Shown: positions 1 through 8,900 of the stretch, in pieces
Layout of the letters: each line of letters opens with the position of its first letter
How positions within the stretch are numbered: the stretch's first letter is position 1
NCBI RefSeq assembly: GCF_008923365.1
Contig: NZ_WBMR01000022.1
Span: forward strand, 1 to 64,000
Length of the DNA stretch: 64,000 nucleotides
Source of the DNA: Actinomadura montaniterrae
GTDB taxonomy: Bacteria; Actinomycetota; Actinomycetes; Streptosporangiales; Streptosporangiaceae
Direction: 5' to 3'
The notes under the pieces: model-generated
Told to the model about the DNA's origin: nothing
Seen by the model: only the letters and a program-made list of their open reading frames with translations
Databases searched by the model: none
Translations under genes and position numbers: made by a program

Positions 1-839
1 CCGCGCGCCCGCACAGGCGCCGACGTCTCCAGCCGCAGCACCCGCTCGACCAGCGCCGCCGGTCCGGACGCCCCCGCCGCGCCCAGCGCGCCCGCCGCCC
101 CCGGCGCGGCCGACAGCCGGCACAGCGCGTCGACCAGCGTCCGCCGCCCGTACACGCTCGCGGCGGCGTCGTCCGCGGCCATCTCCAGCAGAAGCGGCAG
201 CCGCGCCTTCGCGCGCCGGACCGTCGGCAGCCACGGCATGAGGGCGTGAACGAGATCCAGCATGAGCAGCAGGGCATGGTGGCGTTGCCGCAGGTGAGCG
301 CGCTCGTGCGCCAGGACCGCGCCGAGTTCGGCGTCGGAGAGCGCCTCCTGCGCGCCCGTGCTCACCACGATCGGCCGCCTTCGCGCAGGAAGGGAGTACG
401 CCACCGGGACGGGGTGATCGAGCACGAGGACGTCGGCGTGCCGGCCGTCCTCCCGGGCGACCAGCCGCAGCATCTCCCGGTGACGACGGCGGTGGCGGAC
501 GGCCCGGCCGAGCCGTGGAAGGCCGCTCGCCAGCCGCGAGCAGCAGGCCGTCATCAGCACCAGCGTCGCCGCCGCGGCCATGACGACGGCCGGCGCCCCG
601 TGGTGCGGCAGGCAGTCGCGCAGCCACTGCACGAGACCGTGGCCGGGCCCGGGCGGCGCGATCAGCGCGACCACCACGACGGCCGCGTTCGCGATGAGGG
701 TTCCCGCCAGAGCCGCCGTCCAGCAGGCGATCGCCGCTCCCGGCCCGGCGGACCGCCGGCGCGACCGGTCGAGCACCGGCCCCGCGAGGAAGCCCAGCAG
801 GACGGCCGACACGGCCAGAGCGAGCACCGGGAACAGCAC
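1..839 (-). CDS. M56 (BlaR1/MecR1-like) membrane metallopeptidase, partial at left edge
   Basis: The reading frame opens with GTG at 839, four bases after the stop of the BlaI-like gene, and runs off the window, so the C-terminus is missing. The N-terminal half is strongly hydrophobic, with several predicted membrane segments. A zinc-peptidase motif is visible around bases 275-315: LAHERAHLRQRHH, an HExxH type match. This is the hallmark of M56 peptidases such as BlaR1, MecR1 and HtpX-like sensors, which sense a stress and relieve repression by cognate BlaI/MecI repressors. The immediately upstream BlaI-type gene supports a co-transcribed sensor-repressor pair. Whether it senses beta-lactams or something else cannot be told; actinobacteria carry many such pairs with no beta-lactamase nearby, and none is seen here. 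Confidence 0.85.
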   Translation of the reverse strand, partial: MLFPVLALAVSAVLLGFLAGPVLDRSRRRSAGPGAAIACWTAALAGTLIANAAVVVVALIAPPGPGHGLVQWLRDCLPHHGAPAVVMAAAATLVLMTACCSRLASGLPRLGRAVRHRRRHREMLRLVAREDGRHADVLVLDHPVPVAYSLPARRRPIVVSTGAQEALSDAELGAVLAHERAHLRQRHHALLLMLDLVHALMPWLPTVRRAKARLPLLLEMAADDAAASVYGRRTLVDALCRLSAAPGAAGALGAAGASGPAALVERVLRLETSAPVRAR

Positions 840-843
840 GCGT

Positions 844-1221
844 TCAGTCCCGGTCGTCGGAGGCGCGGCGGCGGAGGACCTCCAGCAGCCGCCGGGCGTC
901 CTCGGGCGGGACGCTCTCGGCGAACCTCGCCAGGATCGCGCCATGGTCCGGGGCGTCGGTCAGCACGTCCAGCATCAGCTCGACCGCGTACTCCTCGCGC
1001 GCCCGGGTGGGGCTGTAGCGGAAGGCCAGACCGTCCTGCGTGCGCTGCAGCATCCCCTTCTGCGCCAGGCGCTCGGCGACCGTCTGCACCGTGTTGTAGG
1101 CGAGCGCCTTGTCGGCGTTCTCGTTCAGCCTGGCCAGCAGCTCGCGGACCCGCAGCGGACCGGGCGCCGCCCACAGGACGTCCATGATGGAGCGTTCGAG
1201 CGATCCCGCCAGTCCGGCCAC
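844..1221 (-). CDS. BlaI/MecI/CopY-family transcriptional repressor
   Basis: The 125-residue protein has the winged-helix signature of the BlaI family: SIMDVLWAAPGPLRVRELL, then the recognition-helix segment KALAYNTVQTVAERL, then a C-terminal dimerisation part. Length matches the family (about 120-130 aa). I place the start at GTG 1221 because GGAGG lies seven bases upstream at 1229-1233; an upstream in-frame start would add 27 residues with no family resemblance. It is followed by the M56 peptidase gene four bases downstream, the classic repressor-sensor arrangement. It probably represses its own operon and is inactivated through the membrane partner. Confidence 0.9.
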   Translation of the reverse strand: MAGLAGSLERSIMDVLWAAPGPLRVRELLARLNENADKALAYNTVQTVAERLAQKGMLQRTQDGLAFRYSPTRAREEYAVELMLDVLTDAPDHGAILARFAESVPPEDARRLLEVLRRRASDDRD

Positions 1222-1411
1222 ACGGCCACCTCCGTCCTCCCCATATTGTGCCCGCAATGCCCAGCGTGGCTCGCCACCAGCTTGCTCCCCTGCAGCGCGC
1301 ACTGGCCGTCAGTGGACGGCCGCTTCCGCGGGACTCGTCTTGTCCTGGCGGAGCGCCGGTCCGATAGTTGCTCCCAGGGGCCTGGTGAGTGCGCCGGGAG
1401 GCGGGGCGATC

Positions 1412-2113
1412 ATGCAGATCATCGAGGTGACCGGGTTCGGGGTCCGGTCGGCCGTGATCACCATGCGGCGCGGGGACACGCCCTTGCGGTTCGTGCTCTT
1501 CCCCATGCTCCACGTCGCCTCACCGGCGTTCTACGCCCAGGTCAGGACCCGGCTGGAGGGCTGCGACGTCATCGTCGCCGAAGGGATCCGCGGCGACTCC
1601 CGCCAGGTGGGCGCCCTGACCCTGGCCTACCGGTTCGCACCGCGCCGGCGCCGCAACGGCCTCGTCGAGCAGAAGAACGCCATCGTGCTGCCCGCCGCCG
1701 TCCCGCTGCTCAATCCGGACGTGACCGCGGCCCAGGCCACGGCCGACCTCAAGACCCTGCCCCGCTGGACGTACGCGCTGCTGCTGGTTGCCGCTCCCGT
1801 GTTCGGCCTGGTGTTCACGGTGCGGGGTCCACGGGCCTTCCTGGACACGGACCTGGAGGTCGACGATCTGCCGAAGACGAGCCGCGCCGAGGCGCTGGCC
1901 GACGGCCCGGTCATCGAGGCGCTGACGGCCCGGCGCGACCGGCTGCTCCTGGACGCGCTCGGCGAGATCCACGCGGAACGCAGCGGGGAACCGATCACCG
2001 TCGGGGTTGTATACGGGGCGGGCCACATCCCCGCCGTCGCAGCCGGGCTGCGAGACCGGTACGGCTACCGGCCGCGCGAGGCCGAGTGGCTCACCGTCTT
2101 CAGCCAGATGTAG
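1412..2113 (+). CDS. TraB/PrgY (GumN)-like family protein
   Basis: The 233-residue protein shows the two histidine-containing blocks of the TraB/PrgY/GumN superfamily: MLHVASPAFY near residue 33 and VYGAGHIPAVAAGL near residue 200, plus the EG(I/V)R segment after the first beta strands. A hydrophobic stretch near residues 115-135 could be one membrane segment. The superfamily is proposed to be metal-dependent peptidase-like (Tiki/EreA-like), but the substrates of bacterial members are mostly unknown. The start is ATG 1412, preceded by a GGGAGG-rich stretch at about 1396-1406. The gene stands alone between the divergent BlaI gene and a convergent HxlR regulator, so its neighbours give no functional hint. 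Confidence 0.75.
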   Translation: MQIIEVTGFGVRSAVITMRRGDTPLRFVLFPMLHVASPAFYAQVRTRLEGCDVIVAEGIRGDSRQVGALTLAYRFAPRRRRNGLVEQKNAIVLPAAVPLLNPDVTAAQATADLKTLPRWTYALLLVAAPVFGLVFTVRGPRAFLDTDLEVDDLPKTSRAEALADGPVIEALTARRDRLLLDALGEIHAERSGEPITVGVVYGAGHIPAVAAGLRDRYGYRPREAEWLTVFSQM

Positions 2114-2132
2114 CCCGGGGTGGGGCCGGAAT

Positions 2133-2498
2133 TCATTCGGCCGATGAGGCCGTCCTCGCCGCCCACCGGTCGGCCCATGTCTCGAGCCGCATGAGGTCGG
2201 CGCACAGCGCCCGGCCGTCCTCGGTCAGGGTGTAGCCGCCTTCGCCGCGCCGGACGATGGCGGCCTCGTCCAGCTCCGCCAGCCGCTGGGCGAGCACGCT
2301 GGAGGAGACGCCGTCGCACCGCTGCTGGAGCTCGCGGAAGGTGGCGGCGGGGCTCTGGGCGAGTTCCCAGATGACGCGGAGCGTCCAGCGCCGGCCGAGG
2401 AGGTCGAACAGCGCCATGATCGGCCGCCCGGTCGCCGAGCCCCGGACGGGCCGTCCCGGCAGCGGTGTGGACGGCTGGCCCGCCGGACCGTCCGCCAT
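2133..2498 (-). CDS. HxlR-family winged-helix transcriptional regulator
   Basis: The 121-residue protein contains the HxlR core: a LLGRRWTLRVIWEL helix, then FRELQQRCDGVSSSVLAQRL (helix-turn-helix), and the wing YTLTEDGRAL. Start ATG 2498 is chosen because AGGAG lies seven bases upstream; a longer frame would add a 31-residue tail of low-complexity sequence. It is divergent from the CMD-family gene at 2576, a pairing often seen between HxlR or TetR regulators and small redox or decarboxylase-like enzymes. HxlR proteins generally respond to electrophiles, formaldehyde or other small molecules; the inducer here is unknown. It probably acts on the short divergent promoter region 2499-2575. Confidence 0.88.
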   Translation of the reverse strand: MADGPAGQPSTPLPGRPVRGSATGRPIMALFDLLGRRWTLRVIWELAQSPAATFRELQQRCDGVSSSVLAQRLAELDEAAIVRRGEGGYTLTEDGRALCADLMRLETWADRWAARTASSAE

Positions 2499-2552
2499 GG
2501 GCGTGCTCCTTTCGGTCGCCGGGCGCCCGGGGAAGGGCGCTTCTTTTTCCGA

Positions 2553-2564
2553 AGCACCGGTGCT
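2553..2564. promoter_or_regulatory. 12-bp perfect palindrome (candidate HxlR operator) in divergent promoter
   Basis: AGCACCGGTGCT is a perfect palindrome placed 11 bases before the CMD start codon and inside the divergent region shared with the HxlR gene. Its position directly abutting the likely -10 element (TAGCGT, 2564-2569) would suit repression. Assignment to HxlR is inference from location only. Confidence 0.4.
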
Positions 2565-2569
2565 AGCGT
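2564..2569 (+). promoter_or_regulatory. Probable leaderless -10 element for the CMD-family gene
   Basis: TAGCGT ends six bases before ATG 2576 and no Shine-Dalgarno sequence precedes that ATG. This spacing is what actinobacterial leaderless transcripts show. No clear -35 hexamer is visible. Confidence 0.4.
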
Positions 2570-2575
2570 GGCCGC

Positions 2576-3163
2576 ATGCCTCGATTTTCAAAGCACACGG
2601 TAGCGCCGCGCGTCGCCCCCGTCGAACCGCCCCACGACCCGGAGACCGCCGCCGCGCTGGAGGCGCTGGGCCCGCCGATCGCCCTGTTCAGGGTGCTCGC
2701 CCGCCGCCCGGAGCGGGCGCACGGCGTCCACGGCTGGGGGCGCTACTACCTGTCCCGCCGGACGGCCCTGAGCCTGCGGCACCGGGAACTGGTGATCGAC
2801 CGCACCACGGTGCGGTGCGGAGCCGAGTACGAGTGGGGCGTCCACATCGCGGTCTTCGCCGGCAAGGCCGGGCTCGGCGACGAGCAGATCCGCTCCCTCG
2901 TCGCGGGCGGCCCGGACGACGGCTGCTGGACCGACCCCGCCGACCGCGCGGTGCTCCGCGCGGTCGACGCCCTCTGCACGGCGAACGACCTGTCGGACGA
3001 CGAGTGGCGGGAACTGGCCGGCGCGGTCGGCGACGAGGCCGCCGTGGACCTGCTCCTGCTCTGCGGCTGGTACCACGCGATCTCCTTCGCCGCGCGCGCC
3101 CTGAGGCTCCGTCCCGAACCCGGCACCCCGGCCTTCGCCGACTACCGCGACTCCTCGAGGTAG
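2576..3163 (+). CDS. Carboxymuconolactone decarboxylase (CMD)-family protein
   Basis: The 195-residue all-helical protein has the CMD/AhpD-like core: LSLRHRELVIDRTT, then RCGAEYEWGVHIAVF, the YEW..H block typical of many actinobacterial CMD proteins. It has only one cysteine in that block, not the CxxC of AhpD, so a peroxidase-reductase role like AhpD is unlikely. It could be a gamma-carboxymuconolactone decarboxylase relative or a redox-stress protein of unknown substrate. The gene is divergent from the HxlR regulator, which probably controls it. Its 3' end overlaps the convergent LOG gene by 22 bp. Confidence 0.8.
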   Translation: MPRFSKHTVAPRVAPVEPPHDPETAAALEALGPPIALFRVLARRPERAHGVHGWGRYYLSRRTALSLRHRELVIDRTTVRCGAEYEWGVHIAVFAGKAGLGDEQIRSLVAGGPDDGCWTDPADRAVLRAVDALCTANDLSDDEWRELAGAVGDEAAVDLLLLCGWYHAISFAARALRLRPEPGTPAFADYRDSSR

Positions 3164-3672
3164 GCCATGGCCTTCGCCGGCTCGTCGGCGAAGAACACCA
3201 GCTCGGACAGCGGCCGCGGCAGGAACCCCTCGTCCTCCATGCGCTTGAACTGCGTTTTCAGCCCGTCGTAGAAGCCCGCGGTGTTCAGGAGCACCAGCGG
3301 CATCTCCGTCTGGCCGTGCTTCTTCAGCTCCAGGATCTCGGTCGCCTCGTCCAGGGTCCCGGTCCCGCCCACCATGATCACTACGGCGTCCGCCTTCTCC
3401 AGGAGCAGCCTCTTGCGCTCGGCCAGGTCCGCCGCGATCACCATGTCGTCCACGCCGGGCCGGACCTTGTCCGCCAGGAACCACACCGAGACCCCCATGA
3501 GCCGCCCGCCCGACGCGTGCACGCCGTCCGCCACGACCCTCATGAGGCCCGTGTTCGAGCCGCCCCACACCAGGGTGTGGCCGGCCGAGCCGATCAGTTC
3601 GGCGAACTCCCGCGCCGGCCTGGTGTAGGTCTCGGACAGCTCGGCCGCGGACAGGAAAACGCAGATCTTCAT
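3142..3672 (-). CDS. LOG-family protein (TIGR00730-type, cytokinin-riboside-monophosphate phosphoribohydrolase-like)
   Basis: The 176-residue Rossmann-like protein begins MKICVFLSAAELSETY and has the GG(S/N)TGLM block and the VGGTGTLDEATE motif corresponding to the PGGxGTxxE signature of LOG proteins (formerly annotated lysine decarboxylase). LOG enzymes hydrolyse nucleotide 5'-monophosphate N-glycosidic bonds. The first position of the signature is V rather than P, a mild departure. The gene follows the P450 with a 51-bp gap and could be the last gene of the SDR-P450-LOG unit. Its 3' end overlaps the CMD gene. Confidence 0.88.
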   Translation of the reverse strand: MKICVFLSAAELSETYTRPAREFAELIGSAGHTLVWGGSNTGLMRVVADGVHASGGRLMGVSVWFLADKVRPGVDDMVIAADLAERKRLLLEKADAVVIMVGGTGTLDEATEILELKKHGQTEMPLVLLNTAGFYDGLKTQFKRMEDEGFLPRPLSELVFFADEPAKAMAYLEESR

Positions 3673-3723
3673 GCGATCACCGTACGGGGGCCCGCCCGGC
3701 GGCGGTCGCGACGGCCCGGCTCG

Positions 3724-4947
3724 CTACCTGGGGTGGAGGCGGACGGGCATGTGGCGGACCCCGGAATGCTTGTTGCTTCTCGTGTATTCGAGCGGGCCGG
3801 TCGGTTCGACCGCATCCACCCGGTCGAGGAGGGTGTCGAAGACGACGCGCATCTCCACGCGGGCCAGCGCGGCGCCGAGGCAGAAATGGCCGCCGCGCCC
3901 CAGGGCCAGATGGGGGTTCGGGGTGCGCGTCATGTCGAAGCGGTACGGATCGGGAAAGACCTCGTCGTCGCGGTTGGCCGACGCCCACCAGAGCGTGACC
4001 TTGTCTCCCGCCCGGATCCGACGGCCGCCCATGGTGACGTCCCGGGTCGCCGTGCGGCGGTTGTAGGGCGTCGGGGAGGCCCACCTCAGCATCTCCTCGA
4101 CCGCGGGCGGGAGCCGTTCCCGGTCGTCCCGGAGCCGCGCCCATGCCCCAGGGTCGTCGATCATGGCGTGCATTCCGATGGCGATGGCGTTCCGCGTGGT
4201 CTCGCTGCCCGCCGCGATCAGCAGGTTGAAGAGCATCTGCTGTTCGAGGTCCGGCAGCGGGTCCCCGTCGATGCGGGCGTGCGCCGCGAGGGAGAGCAGG
4301 TCGTCGGCCGGTTCGGCGCGCTTGCGCTCCAGCAGCGCCGAGCCGTAGGCGAACATCTCCGCCGCGGCCTGCCGAGTGCGGTCGGTGCTCTCCCCCAGGC
4401 CCCGGTCTTCGTGGTCGAGCGTGGCGTCGGCCCACAGCAGCAACTGGTGCCGGTCCTCCTGCGGGACGCCGAGAAGCTGCGCCACGGCCTGCAACGGCAG
4501 CTCGGCCGCCACGTCCGTCAGGAAGTCGCAGTCGCCCTTCGCCAGCGCCGCGTCCACGATCCGCCCGGCGCGCCGCCGCAGGTCGGCCTCGATCGTCCGC
4601 AACGCGCGCGGCGCCAGGCTCGGCGTCAGCAGGCGCCGGAACCGCTGGTGCCGGGGGTCGTCCATCATGTTCAGCAGGACGCCCGCGGCGAACCCGCCGG
4701 GAAGGTCCTCGATGAGCGTTCCGCCGCCGTCGCGTCCCGGCCCGCCCTCGGAGGAGAATGTCGCGCCGTCGGACGCGGCGGCCACGATGTCGGCGTACCG
4801 GCTGATCACCCAGAACCCCTCGCCGCCCGGGGTGTTCGCGGTCGCCGGATGGAACCAGACCGGCGCGTCCCGCCGGAGCGCGTCGAAGACCTCGTACGGG
4901 AACCCGCGAGCGAACCGGTCCAGATCGGTCAGATCAACGCCGTCCAT
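3724..4947 (-). CDS. Cytochrome P450 (CYP125/CYP142/CYP124-like)
   Basis: The 407-residue soluble P450 has the I-helix oxygen-activation motif AAGSETTRN near residue 240, the K-helix ExxR (EEMLR), the ASANRDDEVFPDPYRFD segment, and the heme-cysteine loop LGRGGHFCLGAALAR with Cys at about residue 356. The segments around TTRNAI, ASANRD and NPHLALG resemble CYP125/CYP142/CYP124 enzymes, which oxidise sterol or branched lipid side chains. This is family resemblance, not substrate proof. The first residue of the heme loop is Leu instead of the usual Phe. No ferredoxin or reductase gene is adjacent. A CAACC-n4-GGTTG palindrome lies just upstream of the start. Confidence 0.93.
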   Translation of the reverse strand: MDGVDLTDLDRFARGFPYEVFDALRRDAPVWFHPATANTPGGEGFWVISRYADIVAAASDGATFSSEGGPGRDGGGTLIEDLPGGFAAGVLLNMMDDPRHQRFRRLLTPSLAPRALRTIEADLRRRAGRIVDAALAKGDCDFLTDVAAELPLQAVAQLLGVPQEDRHQLLLWADATLDHEDRGLGESTDRTRQAAAEMFAYGSALLERKRAEPADDLLSLAAHARIDGDPLPDLEQQMLFNLLIAAGSETTRNAIAIGMHAMIDDPGAWARLRDDRERLPPAVEEMLRWASPTPYNRRTATRDVTMGGRRIRAGDKVTLWWASANRDDEVFPDPYRFDMTRTPNPHLALGRGGHFCLGAALARVEMRVVFDTLLDRVDAVEPTGPLEYTRSNKHSGVRHMPVRLHPR

Positions 4948-4979
4948 CGTCCCAGGCTGGCAGCGGCGCGAAGGAGAAG

Positions 4980-4993
4980 CAACCGCTTGGTTG
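4980..4993. promoter_or_regulatory. Inverted repeat CAACC-GCTT-GGTTG upstream of the P450
   Basis: A perfect 5-bp inverted repeat with a 4-bp centre sits 33-46 bp upstream of the P450 start codon. In form it resembles operators of actinobacterial TetR regulators of lipid catabolism, but no such regulator is encoded nearby. Whether it is a real operator is inference. Confidence 0.4.
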
Positions 4994-5040
4994 TTTCTTC
5001 CGCCGGCCGGCGGGGCTCTCCTCCGCCGGGAGGCGTGCGG

Positions 5041-5793
5041 TCACTCGGCGAACTGCTGGCCGCCGTCGACGTCGAAGGTCGCCCCGGTCACCGCCGTGTT
5101 GGCCATGAGGTGCAGGGCCAGCGCCGCGACGTCGCCCGGCTGGACGACGCGTCCGATCGGCAGGGAGCCGCGCAGCTCTTCGCGCCGCTTTTCGAGCTGG
5201 TCGCCGAGCAGCCGCGCCGACAGCGGCGTGTCCACGAACCCGGCGGCGATGAGGTTGGCCCGGACCGGCGCCAGCTCCAGCGCCAGCACGGCGACGAGCG
5301 CGGGCAGCGCCACCGTCAGCGGCGACGACACCGCGAGCCCGAGCGCGGGGCGCCGCGCGCCGGTCCCGCCCATGAACACCAGCGAGCCCCCCGCCGGCAT
5401 CCGCGCGGCCGCCGCGCGGGCGATGCGGATCGGCAGCCACAGGTGCTCGTCGACCTGCCGCTGCGCCTCCGCGAAGTCGAGGTCGGCCAGGCGCGCGTAG
5501 TAGTTGCTCCCCGCCGTCACCATCACGTGGTCGACGGGGCCCGGCAGGCCGTCGAAGAACCGCTGGAGGCGTTCGGGGTCGGTCGCGTCGAACGCCACGG
5601 TGCCCGCCGCGCGGACGTCGGACGCCGCGTCCCGCAGCCGTTCGGGATCGCGGCCGACCAGGACGACGTCCGCGCCCTCGGCGCCCGCCAGGCGGGCCGT
5701 CTCCCGCCCGATGCCCGAGCTCCCGCCGATCACCACCACCGTCCGCCCCTGCAACGGCGCGTCGCGCTCATGCGAAGAGCCGGGATCCGTCAT
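5041..5793 (-). CDS. Short-chain dehydrogenase/reductase-like protein lacking the YxxxK pair
   Basis: The 250-residue protein has the SDR nucleotide-binding start VVIGGSSGIGRETARL, a VTAGSN strand (the NNAG equivalent) and the C-terminal SDR ending VTGATFDVDGGQQFAE. Where the catalytic Tyr-x-x-x-Lys should be, after SLVFMGGTGARRPALG, the sequence reads LAVSSPLTVALPAL, with neither Tyr nor Lys. It therefore probably binds NAD(P) but either does not catalyse standard oxidoreduction or uses other residues. Close homologues of this subtype with the same gap are known among actinobacterial SDRs annotated only as oxidoreductases. It lies upstream of the P450 (93-bp gap) on the same strand. Confidence 0.82.
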   Translation of the reverse strand: MTDPGSSHERDAPLQGRTVVVIGGSSGIGRETARLAGAEGADVVLVGRDPERLRDAASDVRAAGTVAFDATDPERLQRFFDGLPGPVDHVMVTAGSNYYARLADLDFAEAQRQVDEHLWLPIRIARAAAARMPAGGSLVFMGGTGARRPALGLAVSSPLTVALPALVAVLALELAPVRANLIAAGFVDTPLSARLLGDQLEKRREELRGSLPIGRVVQPGDVAALALHLMANTAVTGATFDVDGGQQFAE

Positions 5794-5961
5794 GCCGTTT
5801 TCCCCTGGTCACGAGATGTGTCGGTCCACCTGTGCCCTTCCCGGGACGTCCCCGATGCCTCCACCCGGACCTTGATCCTGGCCCGCGCAGCGACCACCCT
5901 TGACCGCCCCTTGCCCCGCACGCCGTCCTGGGCGCGCGGGTGCGCCGCGTCGCGCCGCGTC

Positions 5962-8900
5962 TCAGGGGGCGAGGAGTTCCCAGTCGAGTTCCCAGCGGCG
6001 CAGGGTCCCGTCCGTGCTCGCGGAGAGCGCGAAGCGGGCGTCGGCGCTGACGGCGACGGCGTTCACCGCTCCGTTGTGGCCGTCGAGGACGCGCAGGCAC
6101 CGCCCGCCGAGGTCCCAGATCCGCACGGCGGCGTCGGACCCGCCGGAGACCGCGAACCGCCCGTCCGGGGTGAAGCGGACCCGTTTGGACTGGACGGACG
6201 GCACCGAGTCGACTCCCCGGGGATCGTCGGGCTCGTCGCCGAAGACGCGGAGGCACTCGCCGGACGCGGTGTCCCACAGGCGGATCGTCCGGTCGGTGTA
6301 CCCGCCGGCGGACAGGACGCGGCGGCCGTCCGGGCTCAGGCAGACCGACATCGCCTGATCGGTGTGCCCGTGCATGGTCCGCAGGCACTGCCCGGTATCC
6401 GGGTGCCACAGCCGCACCGAGCCGTCCGCTCCCGCGGACGCGATCAGCCCCGGCGCGGTGTGGAGCGCGCCGACCCTCCCGGCGTGGCCGCGCATCTCCC
6501 GTTCGCATTCGCCGGTGTCCAGGTTCCAGAGCCGGATCACCGCGTCCGCCCCGGCCACGGCGGCGAGCCGCGCGCCGCGGTCGAACGCGGCGGCCGACGC
6601 GCCCAGCGGGCCCAGGAGCTGGATCGTCTCGATGCGCTCGTCGGTCGTCAGCGACCACGCGCTGACGGTCCCGTCGCGGCTCACGGCCACGGCCCGCGCT
6701 CCGTCGCCGCTCACCCCGACGGCGTTGACGGCGCTCGGGTGCTTCGCGACCGTGCGCAGGCAGGTCCCGCCGTCCACGTCCCAGAGCCGGACGGTGCCGT
6801 CCTGCCCTCCGGACACGGCGATCCGGCCGTCCGGGTGCAGCGCCACCGCGGTGGGCGCGGTGTCGGCCTGGAAGACGCCGGCCGTCCACGCCGAGCGGAG
6901 CCCGGTCCGGACCGCGGAGCGGCCGAGGTCCCGCCACGCGCCGAGCAGCCGCGGTTCCCGCTCGTATCCGGGGACGGACCTGGCCTCGGCGAGCAGCGCC
7001 AGGGCCGTGCCGGGGTCCGCCGCCCGGCGGGCCCGGTCCATCAGGTCCGTCACCGCGGCGTCGAGCCCGGTCAGCTCGGCGTGCTCCCGCGGCCTGCTCA
7101 GCTGGAACGGCGCGACGTGCCGCGGCGGGACCGTCCACCAGTGCAGGCCGGACCGCCAGGCCGTCAGCAGCACCCCCGCGTCCGTGTCGAGGTGAGCCGC
7201 CCGGACGGGGCCGTCGCCGCGGTAGGTGCGCAGGCACTGGACGCCGTCGAGCGCCCAGAGCCGGACGGTGTCGTCCGCGCCCACGGACACGAGGAACCCG
7301 CCGGACATCGACAGCGAGCCGACCACGCGCGCGTGCCCGGGCAGGCTGTGGACGTCTCCCGTGCGGAGGTCCCAGACGCGGATCCGCCCGCCCGCGGCGA
7401 GCGCCGCCCGGCTCCCGCCGGTGTCGAGGCAGACCTCGTCGACCGCCTTGAAGCCGTCGCGGACACGCGCGTCGAGGACGTGGACGCAGCGGCCCGTCGC
7501 GACGTCGAAGATCCGCGCCGTGCCGTCCGCGCGTCCCGCGGTGAGCACGAGCCGCCCGTCGCCGCTGAGCGCCGTGACCGCCCTGCCGTGGTGCCCGTCG
7601 ATCGCCAGCCGGAGCCCGCCGCCGGGGAAGTCCCACACCAGGACCGTCCCGTCGTAGCCGGCGGACGCGGCGGTCCGCCCGTCGTCGGACAGGCTCACCG
7701 ACGACGACCACATGGCCCGGTTCCAGTCCGGCGGCGCGCCGATCGCCCGCAGGCGGCGCCCTCCGGCGAGGTCCCAGAAGTGCACGGCGTCCGGACCGGT
7801 CGTGATCGCGGACCGGCCGTCGCCGCTGATGTCGAACGTGAACCCGCTGCCCGGGGCCGCCAGTTCCCGCAGGCACCGGCCGTCGCGGACGTCCCAGACG
7901 CGCAGCACGCCGTCGCACGCGACGACCGCGCGTCCGCCGTCGCCGGTGAACCGGACGCCCATCCTTGGGGGCTGCCGCGGGATCCGCATGCCCTGGAACG
8001 TCTCGACGCGCTCCTCGTAGGAGTACCAGGGGATGCGGCGCGTGCCGTCCGACGGCCCGGGCCGGGCGGTCGCGTCGCGGCCGAGGACCGCGTCCGCCTG
8101 GTCGTGGTCGCCGCGTTCGCGGTGCACCTGCGCCAGCAGCCGGCGGCCGTCACCGTCATCGGAGCCGGCGGCGGCGACCGCCGAGACGAGGTCCTCGTCG
8201 GTGCACTCGCCGCGCCGCCACCGGAGCAGGCCGGCGTTGTAGGTGGCGTTCGGGTGCTGCGGGTCGGCGGCCAGCGCCGCGGCGAACGCCTCGCCCGCCT
8301 CGGCCGGACGGCCCAGGTCGAGCAGCGAGACGCCGCGGTTGTTGAGCTCGTCGGCCCGCAGGTCCGCGACGGCCGGCGCCGGACGCGGGCGGGACGCGCC
8401 GGCCGCCCGCCGGTGGATCTCCGCGAGCTCGGCGGCGACCTCGTCCAGCGACGCGGGCCGCTCGGCCGGGTCCCGCCGCAGGCACCGGCCGAGCAGGCCG
8501 GCCAGTTCCGGGGGTAGGTCGGGGATCCCCGGCTCGGGCTCCTGAAGGCGCGCGGCGAGGGCGGCGCCCGCCACCGTCCCCGACATCCAGGTGATCCCGC
8601 CGGTGAACATCTCCAGCACGGAGACGGCGAAGCTGTAGATGTCGGTGCGGCGCCCCACCGGCCGTCCGGCGGCCTGTTCGGGCGAGGCATAGGCGGGGGT
8701 CAACCCGCTGGTGGACACCATGATGCTCGCGCCCGGCGGGGCGTACGGGGTAGTCGGGTGATGCCCGTCCGGGGTCCTCGGCGACGATCCGGCGACGGCC
8801 CGCGCCCTGGCCAGCCCGAAGTCCGTCACCTTCGCGACGGCGCGGTCGGCGGTGCCGTCCATCAGCACGTTCGCGGGCTTGACGTCCTGGTGGACGACGC

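Noticed and set aside
1-839. Beta-lactam resistance function for the BlaI/M56 pair
   Set aside because: No beta-lactamase or penicillin-binding protein gene is adjacent, and such pairs control various stress genes in actinobacteria.
2257-8517. A 2086-codon plus-strand open frame over the P450, SDR and kinase genes
   Set aside because: It is antisense to genes with clear family motifs, its translation is Arg/Pro/Ala/Gly-rich with no domain, and long antisense frames are expected at this GC content.
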